64,000 nucleotides of DNA. It comes from Serratia silvae (GTDB lineage Bacteria > Pseudomonadota > Gammaproteobacteria > Enterobacterales > Enterobacteriaceae). Position 1 is the first letter of the stretch, and the number at the start of each line of letters is the position of its first letter. Below, in pieces: positions 18,893 through 30,100 of the stretch. The translations under genes and the position numbers were made by a program. The stretch spans positions 1 to 64,000 of the forward strand of contig NZ_JAGQDC010000010.1 of NCBI RefSeq assembly GCF_023282985.1. Reading direction: 5' to 3'. The notes beneath the pieces are model-generated. The model did no database searches. It saw only the letters and a program-made list of their open reading frames with translations, and was not told where the DNA came from.

Positions 18893-20245
18893 TTATCCGA
18901 TCTGGCTGTTATCCTGCGGCAAATTGCGGATCAACAACGCATAATTGAGGTCGATATCCTCGGGGATCGGCAAATAAACGATATGACCATTGCCCGGGGC
19001 GACATCGATCGTCTCGCCCTTCTTGTTTTGCAGGCTTTCCAGGGTAAACAACACGTTACCCCCTGGTGTCATCATTTCTACGCTGTCACCGACCAGGAAT
19101 TTATTTTTTACATCCACTTCTGCCCAACCGTTACGGCGCACTCCGGTAAATTCCCCGACAAACTGTTGCCGTTCGGAAATGGAGGAGCCGTAATCATAGT
19201 TCTGGTGGGCATCGTGCGTATGGCGGCGCAGGAAACCTTCGGTGTAGCCACGATGAGCCAGGCCTTCCAGCGTGGTTAGCAGGCTAGGATCGAAGGGTTT
19301 ACCGGCTACGGCATCGTCGATGGCACGGCGATAAACCTGTGCGGTACGGGCGCAGTAATAAAACGACTTGGTACGGCCTTCAATTTTCAGCGAATGTACG
19401 CCCAACTGGGTGAGCCGCTCTACGTGCTGGATGGCTCGCAGATCTTTTGAGTTCATGATGTAGGTGCCGTGTTCGTCCTCAAACGCGCTCATGTACTCGC
19501 CGGGTTTCTGCGCTTCGGAAAGCATAAAGACTTTATCGGTTGGTGCGTCAATGCCCAGCGTTGGCTCGACGTTTTGTACCGCGATAGGCTCATGCATATG
19601 CACGATGCTGCCGGTATCGTCTTCCTTGCCTTCTTCTGCCTTGTACTGCCAGCGGCAGGCATTGGTGCAGGTGCCTTGGTTGGGATCGCGTTTGTTGATG
19701 TAACCGGAAAGCAGGCAGCGGCCAGAATAGGCCATGCACAGCGCGCCGTGAACGAAGATCTCCAGCTCCATCTCTGGCACCTGGCTACGGATTTCAGCCA
19801 CTTCATCCAGCGACAGCTCGCGGGAAAGGATCACTCGCGTCAAGCCCATCTGCTGCCAGAACTTCACCGTTGCCCAGTTGACCGCGTTAGCTTGCACCGA
19901 GAGGTGAATGTCCATCTGCGGGAAGGCTTCGCGCACCATCATGATCAAACCGGGGTCGGACATGATCAGCGCGTCCGGGCCCATGTCGATCACCGGTTTC
20001 AGGTCACGCAGGAAGGTTTTCAGTTTGGCGTTGTGTGGCGCGATGTTAACCACCACGTAGAATCTTTTGCCTAGCGCATGGGCTTCGTTAATCCCAAGCT
20101 GTAGGTTCTCGTGGTTAAATTCGTTATTACGTACGCGCAGGCTGTAACGCGGCTGGCCAGCGTAAACCGCATCGGCCCCATAGGCAAAGGCGTAACGCAT
20201 GTTTTTCAGCGTTCCCGCCGGGGAGAGGAGTTCTGGTGTAAACAT
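18893..20245 (-). CDS. trhP: U32-family tRNA 5-hydroxyuridine synthesis protein TrhP (YegQ)
   Basis: TrhP is needed for prephenate-dependent 5-hydroxylation of the wobble uridine in certain tRNAs. The U32 signature is seen as ELEIFVHGALCMAYSGRCLL and DPNQGTCTNACRW, whose cysteines probably hold an iron-sulfur cluster. The N-terminal ELLSPAGTLKNMRYAFAYGA is typical, and the C-terminal beta domain (about 360-450) includes VGEFTGVRRNG. Length is 450 (453 in E. coli). It has its own terminator and is transcribed toward yegS. Confidence 0.93.
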   Translation of the reverse strand: MFTPELLSPAGTLKNMRYAFAYGADAVYAGQPRYSLRVRNNEFNHENLQLGINEAHALGKRFYVVVNIAPHNAKLKTFLRDLKPVIDMGPDALIMSDPGLIMMVREAFPQMDIHLSVQANAVNWATVKFWQQMGLTRVILSRELSLDEVAEIRSQVPEMELEIFVHGALCMAYSGRCLLSGYINKRDPNQGTCTNACRWQYKAEEGKEDDTGSIVHMHEPIAVQNVEPTLGIDAPTDKVFMLSEAQKPGEYMSAFEDEHGTYIMNSKDLRAIQHVERLTQLGVHSLKIEGRTKSFYYCARTAQVYRRAIDDAVAGKPFDPSLLTTLEGLAHRGYTEGFLRRHTHDAHQNYDYGSSISERQQFVGEFTGVRRNGWAEVDVKNKFLVGDSVEMMTPGGNVLFTLESLQNKKGETIDVAPGNGHIVYLPIPEDIDLNYALLIRNLPQDNSQIG

Positions 20246-20381
20246 AGTGATTCTCGGTCTGATTTCAGGTCAGCACCGCGCCACCCAATGGCGCAGTAAA
20301 AGCGGGGGATTGTAGCGGCAGCCCGCCAAGAAATCAGCAATTAACCGGAAATTTTCAAGGGAGATTGATCTTCATCATCAG

Positions 20382-20410
20382 AAAAGCCGCGCGGTAGCGG
20401 ATACCGCGCA
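20382..20410 (-). terminator. Terminator downstream of yegP
   Basis: Minus strand GCGCGGTA-TCCGC-TACCGCGC makes an eight-pair perfect stem, followed by GGC and TTTTC, 14 nt after the yegP stop. Confidence 0.75.
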
Positions 20411-20423
20411 GGCCGGATGAAAT

Positions 20424-20762
20424 TTATGCGCTTAAATCGCGCACGTCGGTGGTAGGGCCATTTTTTATCACTGACTGAACACCGTTTTTCGCTGCGCTAT
20501 CCGAACTGTACATCTGGCTGGTGCCAATCACCTGATGGTTTTTGGCTTTCAGCACGAAATAGGGTTTGTTGTTGCCGCTGATTTTCACTTCAAACTGCGC
20601 CTCATGAGGTGAATTGGTTTGCACGGACGCAATCCCGTTTTCCGCCGAGGCTTTGCTGGCATACATCTCGCTGGAGAGAATGATCTCGCCATTGCTGGCC
20701 TTCAGGTTGAAGTGATACTGCCCGTTGCTCGATTTTGTCAGCTCATAATGTCCGCTTGCCAT
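20424..20762 (-). CDS. yegP: YegP, DUF1508 tandem-repeat small protein
   Basis: The 112-residue product consists of two copies of the DUF1508 unit: YHFNLKASNGEIILSSEMY (about residues 14-32) and PYFVLKAKNHQVIGTSQMY (about 66-84), each followed by an A-x-A-x-x-G-x-x-S-V helix. The function is unknown. ATG 20762 (MASGHYELTKSSNG) is preferred over the longer frame to 20786, because AGGAGCAGGA precedes it and the family starts here. It has a separate terminator. Confidence 0.9.
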   Translation of the reverse strand: MASGHYELTKSSNGQYHFNLKASNGEIILSSEMYASKASAENGIASVQTNSPHEAQFEVKISGNNKPYFVLKAKNHQVIGTSQMYSSDSAAKNGVQSVIKNGPTTDVRDLSA

Positions 20763-21107
20763 GATCCTGCTCCTGATTAGTGCCAATAAGTGAGATAAGT
20801 GTAGCTAATGTCTCAGCGAGCGTTTTATTTAACGGTGAAGTAATGCGTACCAGTGCACAGAAATGGGTGGCTTTTTGTGCTTTTGGCCAGGTTGGGCGGG
20901 GGGCAGTTGCCCTGGTTACATTGGCGATTGCGTGACGGTTCGCATCGTTGGCACAAAACGTTCGACGGCAGATGATTTTGCTACGTTGAGGGGATAGGGT
21001 GAGTGATATCCGCATTCCTTATGCGAACAAAAAACAGGCAGCTTGGCCTTGGCATTCACTCAAAATAGGCATATGCTTTGGCCTATGCCAGCGTGAGGAG
21101 GTGCAAT
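20763..21107. other. Intergenic region between yegP and vapB, with candidate VapB operator
   Basis: No gene is supported; a minus-strand open frame through 20743-21015 has no recognisable features. At 21065-21089 overlapping inverted repeats occur: ATAGGC(N10)GCCTAT and GGCATA(N10)TATGCC. This lies about 20 bp before the vapB ATG and is a good place for VapBC autoregulation. Confidence 0.5.
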
Positions 21108-21371
21108 ATGGAAAGAGTTGCCAAGCTTTTTAAAAACGGTAGAAATCAGGCGGTGAGATTGCCAGTGGAATTCGAATTCGATGTCGATCAGGTTTATATT
21201 CGCCGGGATGAACAGGGCAACGTGATCTTGTCGAAGCATCCAATGAAATTGGACTCCTGGCAACCGCTGCTGACCATGCTGCAAAACGTGGCGGTTCCTG
21301 CTGACTTCCTGACTGCTGACGATCGCCAGCAAGGGGTCGCAGAGCGGGATCCGTTCAAGGAGGAACAGTAA
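21108..21371 (+). CDS. vapB: VapB-type antitoxin (SpoVT/AbrB swapped-hairpin)
   Basis: The 87-residue product begins MERVAKLFKNGRNQAVRLP, the DNA-binding AbrB-like hairpin of VapB/MvpT antitoxins. The C-terminal tail (from about residue 50) should bind the toxin. GAGGAGGTG is a strong ribosome site before ATG 21108; a longer frame from 21078 lacks one. It lies 3 bp upstream of vapC and overlapping palindromes precede it, as expected for autoregulation. Confidence 0.9.
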   Translation: MERVAKLFKNGRNQAVRLPVEFEFDVDQVYIRRDEQGNVILSKHPMKLDSWQPLLTMLQNVAVPADFLTADDRQQGVAERDPFKEEQ

Positions 21372-21374
21372 GTC

Positions 21375-21764
21375 ATGTATATGTTCGACACTAACACGGT
21401 GAGCCAGCTTTTTCGTCAACATCCCCGGCTGCTTGCTGCGATGGGGCGGGTGCCGCCATCGTCGGTGTGTATTTCCAGTATCACCTAGGCGGAGCTGCTT
21501 TATGGCGTAGCCAAGCGGCAGAATAAAGCGCTAAAACAGACGGTGATGATGTTCCTGGACGCCGTCACCGTTTACTCCTGGGACTCTGCGGCGGCACATT
21601 GCTATGGTGTCATGCGTGCAAGCATGGAAAAACAAGGCAAACCGATGGGGGCATTGGATCAGCTGATTGCCGCACATGCGGTAAGCCGTGGTGCAACCAT
21701 AGTGACCAGCGATCGGGCTTTCACTATGGTCGCGGAGCTTGAGGTGGAAGACTGGACGCAGTAA
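21375..21764 (+). pseudogene. vapC: VapC-type PIN toxin interrupted by one amber codon
   Basis: The frame starts MYMFDTNTVSQLF with the first PIN-domain Asp and, after a TAG at codon 38 (21486-21488), continues in the same frame to the natural stop with all other features: AELLYGVAKR (catalytic Glu), ALDQLIAAHA and TSDRAF (catalytic Asps). Total length would be 129 residues, as in VapC/MvpA tRNA(fMet) endonucleases. The lesion is a single substitution (TAG could come from CAG, AAG or GAG), so it is recent, a sequencing error, or suppressible. The translated 37-residue stub cannot be a nuclease. Confidence 0.88.
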
Positions 21765-21767
21765 GCG

Positions 21768-22487
21768 TCACAGCCCATTGAGCAGCCGACACTGTTCGGC
21801 TTCCCAGCGGTAGCCCACCCCATAGACCGAACGGATAAACGCCTTGTCACCGTCGATCAGCTCCAGCTTGCGGCGCAGGTTCTTGATATGGCTATCGATG
21901 GTACGATCGGTCACCACCCGGTAATCGTCGTAAAGATTGTTCAGCAGCTGTTCGCGTGAAAATACGTTGCCCGGCTGGCAGGCCAGGGTTTTCAGCAGGC
22001 GGAATTCCGCTGGCGTCAGATCCAGGATATGGCCCTGATAGCTGGCTTGAAAGCGCGGCTCATCAATATGTAGCAGAGACTCATCGTCGCTTTGTTCCAG
22101 GGGCCGATAGCAGCGGCGCAAAATGGTTTTCACTCTGGCAACCACTTCGCGTGGGCTATAAGGTTTGCAGATGTAGTCATCCGCCCCGATCTCCAGCCCC
22201 AGCAGGCGGTCGATCTCCTCGATTTTTGCGGTCACCATGATAACGGGGATATCGGTAAAGCGGCGTAGTTCACGGCAAATGGTTAAGCCATCGCAGCCTG
22301 GCAGCATCAAATCCAACAAAATAAGCGCCGGTGGATGCTCATGCACCGCCGGGATCACTTCGCTGCCGTTATTCAGCCAGTGGGTGGTGTAGCCAGCAGC
22401 CTGCAGATAATCTACCAACAGCTGACCCAGCTTGGGTTCATCTTCCACAATCATGATCTGTAGTGGCTGATTTTGGTTTTCCATCAA
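21768..22487 (-). CDS. baeR: Response regulator BaeR
   Basis: BaeR is the OmpR-type response regulator of the envelope-stress system that activates mdtABC and acrD. The receiver domain (about 10-125) has the acidic pair in VEDEP, the phosphoacceptor Asp in [10 protein letters not shown], and the conserved Lys in [10 protein letters not shown]. The winged helix follows (about 140-230), with [14 protein letters not shown]. Length is 239 (240 in E. coli). Two start codons, 22487 and 22484, are equally plausible. It lies 9 bp after baeS. Confidence 0.94.
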   Translation of the reverse strand: MMENQNQPLQIMIVEDEPKLGQLLVDYLQAAGYTTHWLNNGSEVIPAVHEHPPALILLDLMLPGCDGLTICRELRRFTDIPVIMVTAKIEEIDRLLGLEIGADDYICKPYSPREVVARVKTILRRCYRPLEQSDDESLLHIDEPRFQASYQGHILDLTPAEFRLLKTLACQPGNVFSREQLLNNLYDDYRVVTDRTIDSHIKNLRRKLELIDGDKAFIRSVYGVGYRWEAEQCRLLNGL

Positions 22488-22496
22488 ACAACCTTG

Positions 22497-23867
22497 TTAT
22501 TCACCAGAGATGGGGAAATCTACTGTAATGCGCACGCCGCCGAAAGGCGAGTGTTGTGCGCTGATCTCGCCGCCGTGTGCCTCCACAATGTTCTGACAGA
22601 TGGAGAGCCCCAGCCCCGACCCCCCGCTGGCGCGGTTACGCGATCCTTCGGTGCGATAAAAGCGTTCGAAGATCAGAGCCAGCTGTTCGTCGTTCACGCC
22701 TGGGGCACTGTCCTGCCAGTAAATCCGCACCGTTCCCGGCAGGCGTTCGATACCGATCTCCAACCGGCCACCGGCATCGGTATAACGCTGGCTGTTTTCC
22801 AACAGGTTGTTGAATAACTGGAGCAGTCGGTCAGGATCGCCAAACAGTGGCATCTGTTCCGGCAGATAGGTGACGATTTCCACCTGTTTGGCATGAAAAC
22901 GTTCATGGAAGGCCGCCACGGCGATCTGCACCAGATGCACGCAATCTACCGGTAGTTTACGGTAGGCGAGGGCGCCGAGATCGGAAAGTGACAGTTGGTG
23001 CAGATCGTCCACCAATTTGGTGAGGGTTGAGACTTCCGCCTGTAGCGAACTGAGCGAAGCCGGTGTGGGTTGGCGAACGCCGTCTTGCAGTGCCTCCAAC
23101 TCGCCACGCAGTACCGCCAGTGGGGTACGCAGCTCGTGGGAAACATCCGCCATTAGTGCCCGCCGCATCTGCTCGTTCTTTTCCAGCGAGGTGGCAAGCT
23201 GGTTGAAATCCTGCGCCAGTCGCCCCAGCTCATCTTGGCTGCTGACCGCTACCCGAGCGCTGAAATCCCCCGCCGCCAGCCGATGGGTGCCGCCTACCAG
23301 ACGTTTAACCGGTGCCAGCAGGCCGCGCGACATCAGCCAGGTTACTGCCGCTGCCAACAAGGTGGATAACCCAACGATCATCCAGCTGGTGCGCCGCTGC
23401 TGGCGATCGAAGTTGATGTCCGCGTTGCGCGTCAGTTTTTCCGGCGGGGTCGCCACCACCCAACCGACGATCTGATTGTTGTAATGAATGGGGTGTCGGG
23501 TGCTTTCTTTAGGGATCGGGCCGGAATGACCGACCAGCCGGTTATACTGGTTGTCCACCACCCAGAATTGGGTGCGCCAACCCTTGGGGGGCAGATTGTG
23601 GCTGCTGTCGCTGTTCTGTTCAAACGAGCGCATGATCTGATACACCACCCGATCATTGTTACGCAGAAACTTCCAGTTACCGTGGCGACGATACTGATCT
23701 TCCAACGCGTCGCCGAGCATGCTGATGCGTTGCTCATTGCTGTGCTTGATGTAATCGATAAAACCCCGTTCAAAGCTGATGCGTACGCCCCAGTGCATGG
23801 TGATCAACACCAACATGCAGGTGGCGAAGATCGCCATAAACAGCTTGCCGGTAATGCCAATTCTCAT
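22497..23867 (-). CDS. baeS: Sensor histidine kinase BaeS
   Basis: BaeS senses envelope damage and toxic compounds and phosphorylates BaeR. It has an N-terminal membrane helix (about 10-28), a periplasmic sensor (about 30-165), a second helix (about 168-188), HAMP, the phosphoacceptor His in LMADVSHELRTPLAVLRG, and ATP-binding boxes NLLENSQRYTDAGG and RASGGSGLGLSICQNIV. Its 456 residues are close to E. coli BaeS. The start ATG overlaps the TGA of the mdtD scar (ATGA), so the coupling once provided by mdtD may persist only in remnant form. Confidence 0.94.
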   Translation of the reverse strand: MRIGITGKLFMAIFATCMLVLITMHWGVRISFERGFIDYIKHSNEQRISMLGDALEDQYRRHGNWKFLRNNDRVVYQIMRSFEQNSDSSHNLPPKGWRTQFWVVDNQYNRLVGHSGPIPKESTRHPIHYNNQIVGWVVATPPEKLTRNADINFDRQQRRTSWMIVGLSTLLAAAVTWLMSRGLLAPVKRLVGGTHRLAAGDFSARVAVSSQDELGRLAQDFNQLATSLEKNEQMRRALMADVSHELRTPLAVLRGELEALQDGVRQPTPASLSSLQAEVSTLTKLVDDLHQLSLSDLGALAYRKLPVDCVHLVQIAVAAFHERFHAKQVEIVTYLPEQMPLFGDPDRLLQLFNNLLENSQRYTDAGGRLEIGIERLPGTVRIYWQDSAPGVNDEQLALIFERFYRTEGSRNRASGGSGLGLSICQNIVEAHGGEISAQHSPFGGVRITVDFPISGE

Positions 23868-24059
23868 AGTGTCCTCGTGGAGCCGGTGCCCGGCTCTTTG
23901 GTCAACGTGCGGTTGGGGGCGATGTCGGCCAGTACGCGGGAGGCCACCAGCTTACTTAAGCTTTCTGAACGGGCGAACCAAGCAGAAGCCGAAAGCCACG
24001 ATCCACAGCTGCCATTGCACCGAGGTGGACCCTGGCGGGGCGCTGGGTTTGATGTTCAT
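23864..24059 (-). pseudogene. mdtD: mdtD deletion scar: N- and C-terminal remnants fused out of frame
   Basis: In E. coli the order is mdtC-mdtD-baeS. Here only 196 bp separate an ATG at 24059 from the baeS start. The first codons read MNIKPSAPPGSTSVQWQLW followed by IVAFGF; WQLWIVAFGF matches the start of E. coli MdtD. After about 30 codons this frame stops. A second frame then runs SLSKLVASRVLADIAPNRTL and on to a TGA overlapping the baeS ATG, as a genuine upstream gene end would. I read this as an internal deletion of more than 1 kb that also shifted the frame. MdtD is an MFS protein not needed for MdtABC pump function. Confidence 0.72.
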
Positions 24060-24092
24060 CTCATAGGCCCTTTTCTCCCGCGTTGTCGCCGT

Positions 24093-27000
24093 TCAGTGAG
24101 GCAGCGGCGTCAATTTTTTACCGCGACGGAACTTCATCTGTAAGCGATCAAAGTACAGATATATCACCGGCGTGGTATACAACGTCAACAATTGGCTCAT
24201 CAGCAGCCCCCCGGCAATGGTGATCCCCAACGGCTGTCGCAGCTCTGCTCCGTCGCCGCTGGTCAGAACCAGCGGTAAAGCGCCAAATAAGGCCGCTAAC
24301 GTCGTCATCATGATGGGGCGAAAACGCAGCAGGCAGGCCTGGAAAATCGCCTCGCGGGCGCTGATCCCGCCGTTGCGTTGCGCATCCAGGGCAAAGTCGA
24401 CCATCATGATGGCGTTCTTTTTGACGATACCAATCAACAGCATAATCCCGATTAGCGCAATCAGGCTAAACGGTGCGTCAAACAGTTCCAGCGCCAGCAA
24501 CGCCCCGACCCCGGCAGAAGGCAGCGTGGACAGGATGGTCAGCGGGTGGATATAGCTCTCATACAGAATACCCAGCACGATATACACCGTGGCGATGGCC
24601 GCCGCAATCAGGAACAGCTGTGATTTCAGCGTTTCCTGGAACACCTGCGCGGTACCTGCAAACGAACCTCGCACTGTGGAGGGAACCCCCAACTGCGTCA
24701 TGGTACGTTCTACGGCCGCTGTTGCCTCAGACAGGCTGCCACCGTCCGGCAGGTTGAACGATATAGTGGAGGCTGCCGACAGTCCCTGATGGTTCACCGC
24801 CAGCGGTGCGTTGGCTGGCCTCCATTCAGCAAAGTAAGACAGTGGGATCGCCTGGCCGCTGCTGTTGATCACAAACATTTTGTCCAGCGAGCTAACGTCC
24901 TGGGTATAGGGCGGAGCCACCTCCATCACCACTTTGTATTGGTTGAGTGGCTGATAGATGGTAGAAATCTGGCGCTGTCCAAAGGCGTTATTGAGCAGGT
25001 TGTTGGCGTCGTTGACCGAAATGCCCAGCCGCGACATGGTTTCGCGATCGTAGGTCAGATCCATTTCAGAGCCTTTGTCCTGCTGATCGGAGTTGACGTC
25101 CGCCAGCTCTGGCAACGCCGCCAGTGCGGTGCGGATCTTCGGCTCCCATTCACGCAGTGCGCCAAGATCGTCGGCCAACAGCGTGTATTGATAGCTGGCG
25201 TTGGCCTGCCGCCCACCGACGCGGATATCCTGCACCGCCATCAAGAACAGGCTGGCCCCCGGTTCTTTCGCCAGTTTGGCACGCAGGCGGGCGATCACCT
25301 TCTGGGCATCATCGGTGCGTTCCGAAAGTGGCTTGAGGGAGATAAACATTGAGCCGCTGTTGGTGCGTGAACCGCCGGTGAAACCGGTGACGTTATCCAC
25401 GTCCTTGTCTTCCCGCACGATCTTCATAAAGTCTTGCAGTTTGCCGCGCATCGCCTGAAACGAAATGCTCTGGTCGGCTTGGATAAAGCCCATCAGGCGG
25501 CCGGTATCCTGCTCGGGGAAGAAGGTTTTTGGAATACTGATGTACAGCCAGACGTTGAGAGCAATCGTGGCCAGGAACACTGCCAACACCCAGCGGGAAT
25601 GGCCCAACACCCAGTTGAGTGAGCGACCATAGCCCTGCTGTAAACCCAGCAACATGCGGCCAAAACCCCGAATACGCCGCTGTTCGCGCGGTGGCTGGTA
25701 GTGCAGCAGATAGGCGCACATCATCGGCGTCAGCGTCAGCGAAATCAGCAATGAAAGCCCGATCGAGACCGAAAGCGTCACGGCAAACTCGCGGAACAGT
25801 CTGCCCGGCAAACCGGCCATAAACAGCAAGGGGATAAACACTGCCACCAGCGACACGCTCATGGAAAGCACGGTGAAGCCGACTTCACGCACCCCTTGCA
25901 GGGCGGCTTTGATCGGTTTCATCCCAGCCTCGACGTGGCGTGAAATATTTTCCAGCACCACGATGGCGTCATCTACCACAAAACCGGTGGCGATGGTGAG
26001 TGCCATCAGCGACAGGTTGTTCAGGCTGAAGCCGCATAGGTACATGGCGGCAAAGGAACCGATCAGGGAAACCGGTACGGCTACTGCGGGGATCAGTGCT
26101 GCGCGGCCAGAGCGCAGGAAGATGAAAACTACCAGGATCACCAGCCCGATGGCGATCGCCAGGGATTGCTCCACTTCGGCCAGCGAGGCACGGATCGTCG
26201 GTGAGCGATCCTGGGCAATACTCAGTTCGATCGAGGCGGGGATGTTCTCCCGCAATGCAGGCAACTCGGCGCGAATACGATCCACGGTTTGAATGATATT
26301 GGCACCGGGGGCGCGGCTGATGGTTAGAATGATGGCCGGTTTGGCGTTGGTCATCCCAGAATTGCGTACATCCTGCACCGAATCGATAACGTTGGCCACG
26401 TCGCTCAGCCGTACCGCCGCGCCGTCGTTATAGTGAATAACCAATGGCTGGTAGGCCGCCGCGGTTTTCAATTCGTCGTTGGCCTGGATTTGCCAGCGTT
26501 GCTGTGGATCATCCACTGCGCCTTGTGGGCGACGCACGTTAGCGTTGGCAATGGTTTGCCTTACCGCATCCAGTGAAATCCCCTGGTTGAATAAGGCACC
26601 GGGATTAAGTTCCACGCGTACAGCAGGTAGGGAACTGCCGCCGACCGAGACATCGCCTACGCCTTCCGTCTGGGCAATCTTTTGCGCCAACTGCGTGGAA
26701 GCGAAGTCATACAGCTGACCTTGGTTGTAGGTATCCGAAGTCAGCGTCAGGATCATGATTGGTGCGTCGGATGGGTTGATCTTGCGATAGGTGGGGCGGC
26801 TTGGCATCCCGGTAGGCAACAGGCTTTGGGCGGCGTTAATCGCTGCCTGTACGTCACGCGCAGCCCCGTTGATATCGCGATTGAGATCGAACTGTAGGAT
26901 CACCCTGGTGCTGCCAAGTGAACTCGTCGAGGTCATTTCATTAACCCCGGCGATCCGGCCTAAGGCCCGCTCCAGCGGTGTCGCCACCGAGGAGGCCATG

Positions 27001-27173
27001 GTTTCCGGATCGGCACCAGGCAACGAAGCGCTCACCAGAATGACGGGGAAATCCACCTGCGGCAGCGGCGATACCGGCAGCCGCAGAAAGCCAATCATCC
27101 CGGCGATGGCGATCGCCAGCGTCAACAGCGTCGTGGCGACCGGCCGATAGATAAACAGGGCGAAGAATTTCAC
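24093..27173 (-). CDS. mdtC: RND multidrug efflux permease MdtC
   Basis: MdtC forms a heterotrimer with MdtB in the inner membrane and, with MdtA and TolC, exports bile salts, novobiocin and similar compounds using the proton gradient. The 1026-residue sequence has the RND layout: N-terminal helix with [19 protein letters not shown], large periplasmic domains, and a central helix with [16 protein letters not shown], whose Asp pair belongs to the proton relay. Its start overlaps the mdtB stop by 4 bp. Next should come mdtD, which here is a scar. Confidence 0.95.
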   Translation of the reverse strand: MKFFALFIYRPVATTLLTLAIAIAGMIGFLRLPVSPLPQVDFPVILVSASLPGADPETMASSVATPLERALGRIAGVNEMTSTSSLGSTRVILQFDLNRDINGAARDVQAAINAAQSLLPTGMPSRPTYRKINPSDAPIMILTLTSDTYNQGQLYDFASTQLAQKIAQTEGVGDVSVGGSSLPAVRVELNPGALFNQGISLDAVRQTIANANVRRPQGAVDDPQQRWQIQANDELKTAAAYQPLVIHYNDGAAVRLSDVANVIDSVQDVRNSGMTNAKPAIILTISRAPGANIIQTVDRIRAELPALRENIPASIELSIAQDRSPTIRASLAEVEQSLAIAIGLVILVVFIFLRSGRAALIPAVAVPVSLIGSFAAMYLCGFSLNNLSLMALTIATGFVVDDAIVVLENISRHVEAGMKPIKAALQGVREVGFTVLSMSVSLVAVFIPLLFMAGLPGRLFREFAVTLSVSIGLSLLISLTLTPMMCAYLLHYQPPREQRRIRGFGRMLLGLQQGYGRSLNWVLGHSRWVLAVFLATIALNVWLYISIPKTFFPEQDTGRLMGFIQADQSISFQAMRGKLQDFMKIVREDKDVDNVTGFTGGSRTNSGSMFISLKPLSERTDDAQKVIARLRAKLAKEPGASLFLMAVQDIRVGGRQANASYQYTLLADDLGALREWEPKIRTALAALPELADVNSDQQDKGSEMDLTYDRETMSRLGISVNDANNLLNNAFGQRQISTIYQPLNQYKVVMEVAPPYTQDVSSLDKMFVINSSGQAIPLSYFAEWRPANAPLAVNHQGLSAASTISFNLPDGGSLSEATAAVERTMTQLGVPSTVRGSFAGTAQVFQETLKSQLFLIAAAIATVYIVLGILYESYIHPLTILSTLPSAGVGALLALELFDAPFSLIALIGIMLLIGIVKKNAIMMVDFALDAQRNGGISAREAIFQACLLRFRPIMMTTLAALFGALPLVLTSGDGAELRQPLGITIAGGLLMSQLLTLYTTPVIYLYFDRLQMKFRRGKKLTPLPH

Positions 27174-30100
27174 GGCAGCTCCTGCGGTTCTGGCTGGCGG
27201 TGGGTATTGCGCGCCAATTTATCAAACAGCAGGTAAATCACCGGCGTGGTGAACAGCGTCAGGATCTGGCTCATCACCAGGCCACCGACCATACAGACGC
27301 CCAGCGGGCGGCGCAGTTCGGCCCCGACACCGGTACTCAGCATCAGCGGCAATGCCCCCAGCAGCGCGGCCAGCGTAGTCATCAGGATCGGGCGAAAACG
27401 CAGCAGGCAGGCTTGATAGATGGCGTCGTACGGCGTCATCCCTTGCTCACGCTCGGCGGCCAGCGCAAAGTCGATCATCATGATGGCGTTCTTTTTCACG
27501 ATACCGATCAGCAAGATGATACCGATAATGGCGATTACATCCAGCTCATGTCCAGAGAGCATCAGCGCCAGCAGGGCTCCGACACCGGCGGTGGGCAGGG
27601 TAGAAAGAATGGTCACCGGGTGGATAAAGCTTTCATACAGCACGCCCAGCACGATATACATCGCTACCACTGCCGCCAGGATCAACCACAGCGTACTGCC
27701 AAGTGCAGCCTGGAACGCCAGCGTGGCCCCTTGGAACTGGGTGGTGATGTCTTTGGGCATATTGAGGTCTTTCTCAGCCTGAGTGATCGCCTCTACCGCT
27801 TCCCCGAGCGAGTAATTACCGGCCACGTTAAACGACACGGTAGCTGACGGGAACTGATCGAGATGGTTGATCGACAGCGGGCCGAAACGCTCTTCTATTT
27901 TGGCGATGGTGCTTAATGGCACGATGGTGCCGTTGCTGCTGGTCAGGCGGATATCGTTTAACGCGAAAAGCCCTGGAGTGGTGGAGACATCATGCTCCAG
28001 CACTACCCGATATTGGTTGGCCTGGGTGTAAATGGTCGAGATCAGACGCTGACCGAAGGCGTTATACAGGGCGCTATCGACATCGCTCATGGTGATGCCA
28101 AGGCGCGAGGCCGAGTCTCGATCCACATTCACATAGGCCACCAGCCCCTGATCCTGCCAGTTGCTGGTCACTTCGGCCAGTTGCGGCGCCTGCTGCAATT
28201 CGGCCATCAACTTCGGCACCCACAGGCTGAGTTCATCCAGTGACATTGCCTGGAGGGTGAACTGGTACTGCGTGCGGCTCACCTGGGTGTCGATGGTCAG
28301 ATCCTGCACCGGTTGCAGATACAGCTTCAAGCCGGGGAACTGCGCCGTCTGTTGCTGTAGGCGGGTAATGATCGCTGGGATGCGATCGCTACGTTCGCTC
28401 AGCGGTTTCAGGTTGATCTGCAAACGGCCGCTGTTGAGCGTGGCGTTACTGCCATCCACACCGACAAAGGACGTCAGGCTCTCAACCGCCGGATCCTTGA
28501 GGATTTCGGCCGCAACCTGCTGTTGGCGCTCGGCCATGTTACTGAATGAAACGCTCTGTGGGGCTTGAAGCGTGCCCTGAATAATGCCGTTATCCTGCAC
28601 CGGGAAGAAGCCTTTCGGCATCAGCAGATACAGCAACACGGTCAGCGCCATAGTGCCGAAGACGACGCCTAACGTCAGCCACTGATGGTTCAGCACTACT
28701 TTCAACCAGACGCCGTATTGGGCGATCACCCGGTCAAAGAAACGCTCGGACGCGCGGGAGAAACGGTTTTGCTTACGCAGCGACTCGTGGCTAAGCATTC
28801 GGGCGCACATCATCGGCGTCAGCGTCAGCGACACCAACGCGGAAATCAGGATAGCCACTGCCAGCGTCACCGCAAACTCACGGAACAGGCGGCCAACGAT
28901 ATCGCCCATAAACAGCAGCGGGATCAGCACGGCTACCAGCGAGAAGGTCAGCGAGATAATGGTAAAGCCGATCTCTCCGGCCCCTTTCAGCGCCGCGTCG
29001 AGCGGTTTTTCACCTTTTTCGATATAGCGCGAGATATTCTCGATCACCACGATGGCGTCATCCACCACAAAGCCGGTGGCGATGGTCAGCGCCATCAGCG
29101 TCAGGTTGTTGATGGAGAAGTCGAGGAAATACATGATGGCAAAGGTGCCTACCAGGGAAAGCGGCACCGCCACGCTCGGAATAATGGTGGCGGGCACGTT
29201 ACGCAGGAAGACGTAGATCACCATGATGACCAGGGCGATCGCCAGCAACAGCTCAAACTGTACGTCGCTGACCGAGGCCCGGATGGTGGTGGTGCGGTCG
29301 GTCAACACCTTCACATCTACCGACTTTGGCAGGCTCTTGATCAGCTCCGGCAGCATCTCGCGGATGCTGTCGGCGGTAGTGATGACGTTGGCACCCGGCT
29401 GGCGCTGAATATTCAACACGATGGCCTGATCTTTATTGGCCCAGGCCGCCAGGCGGTTGTTCTCCGCACCTTGTTCAATGGTGGCAATATCTTGCAGGCG
29501 GATGGCCGCGCCGTTCTGATAGGCAATAATCAGCTGACGGTAATCCTCAGCGGTTTTCATCTGATCGTTGGCAGAGAGCGTGACCGACCGCGTCGGGCCA
29601 TCCAGGCTGCCTTTGGCCGAGTTGACGTTGGCGTTACTGATGGCGGTGCGAATGGTTTCGCTATCCAGCCCATAGGCGGCCACCGCCGTGGCATTGAGCT
29701 TCACCCGCACGGCCGGACGCTGGCCGCCAGAAATGGTGACCAGACCGACCCCGGTAACCTGCGAAATCTTTTGCGCCACCCGGGTTTCCACCATGTCTTC
29801 TACCTGGGTCATCGGCATGGCGGTTGAGGTGACGGCCAGCGTCAGGATAGGTGGATCGGCCGGGTTAACCTTGCTGTAAATCGGTGGGTAGGGCAGATCG
29901 CTGGGCAGCAGGTTGGTGGCAGCGTTGATGGCCGCCTGCACTTCCTGCTCGGCAACGTCCAGCGGCAGTTCAAGCTGGAATTGCAGGGTGATCACCGATG
30001 CGCCACCGGAGCTCTGCGAGGCCATCTGTTTGAGGCCGGACATCTGGCCGAACTGGCGCTCCAACGGCGCGGTGATCGCCGAGGTGACCACATCCGGGCT

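Noticed and set aside
20743-21015. Minus-strand frame of 90 codons before yegP
   Set aside because: It overlaps the yegP start, has no recognisable motif, and its region is better explained as promoter DNA.
28685-29827. Plus-strand frame of 380 codons opposite mdtB
   Set aside because: It is antisense to a strongly supported RND permease gene, is rich in His/Gln/Arg as expected of a shadow frame, and shows no domain.
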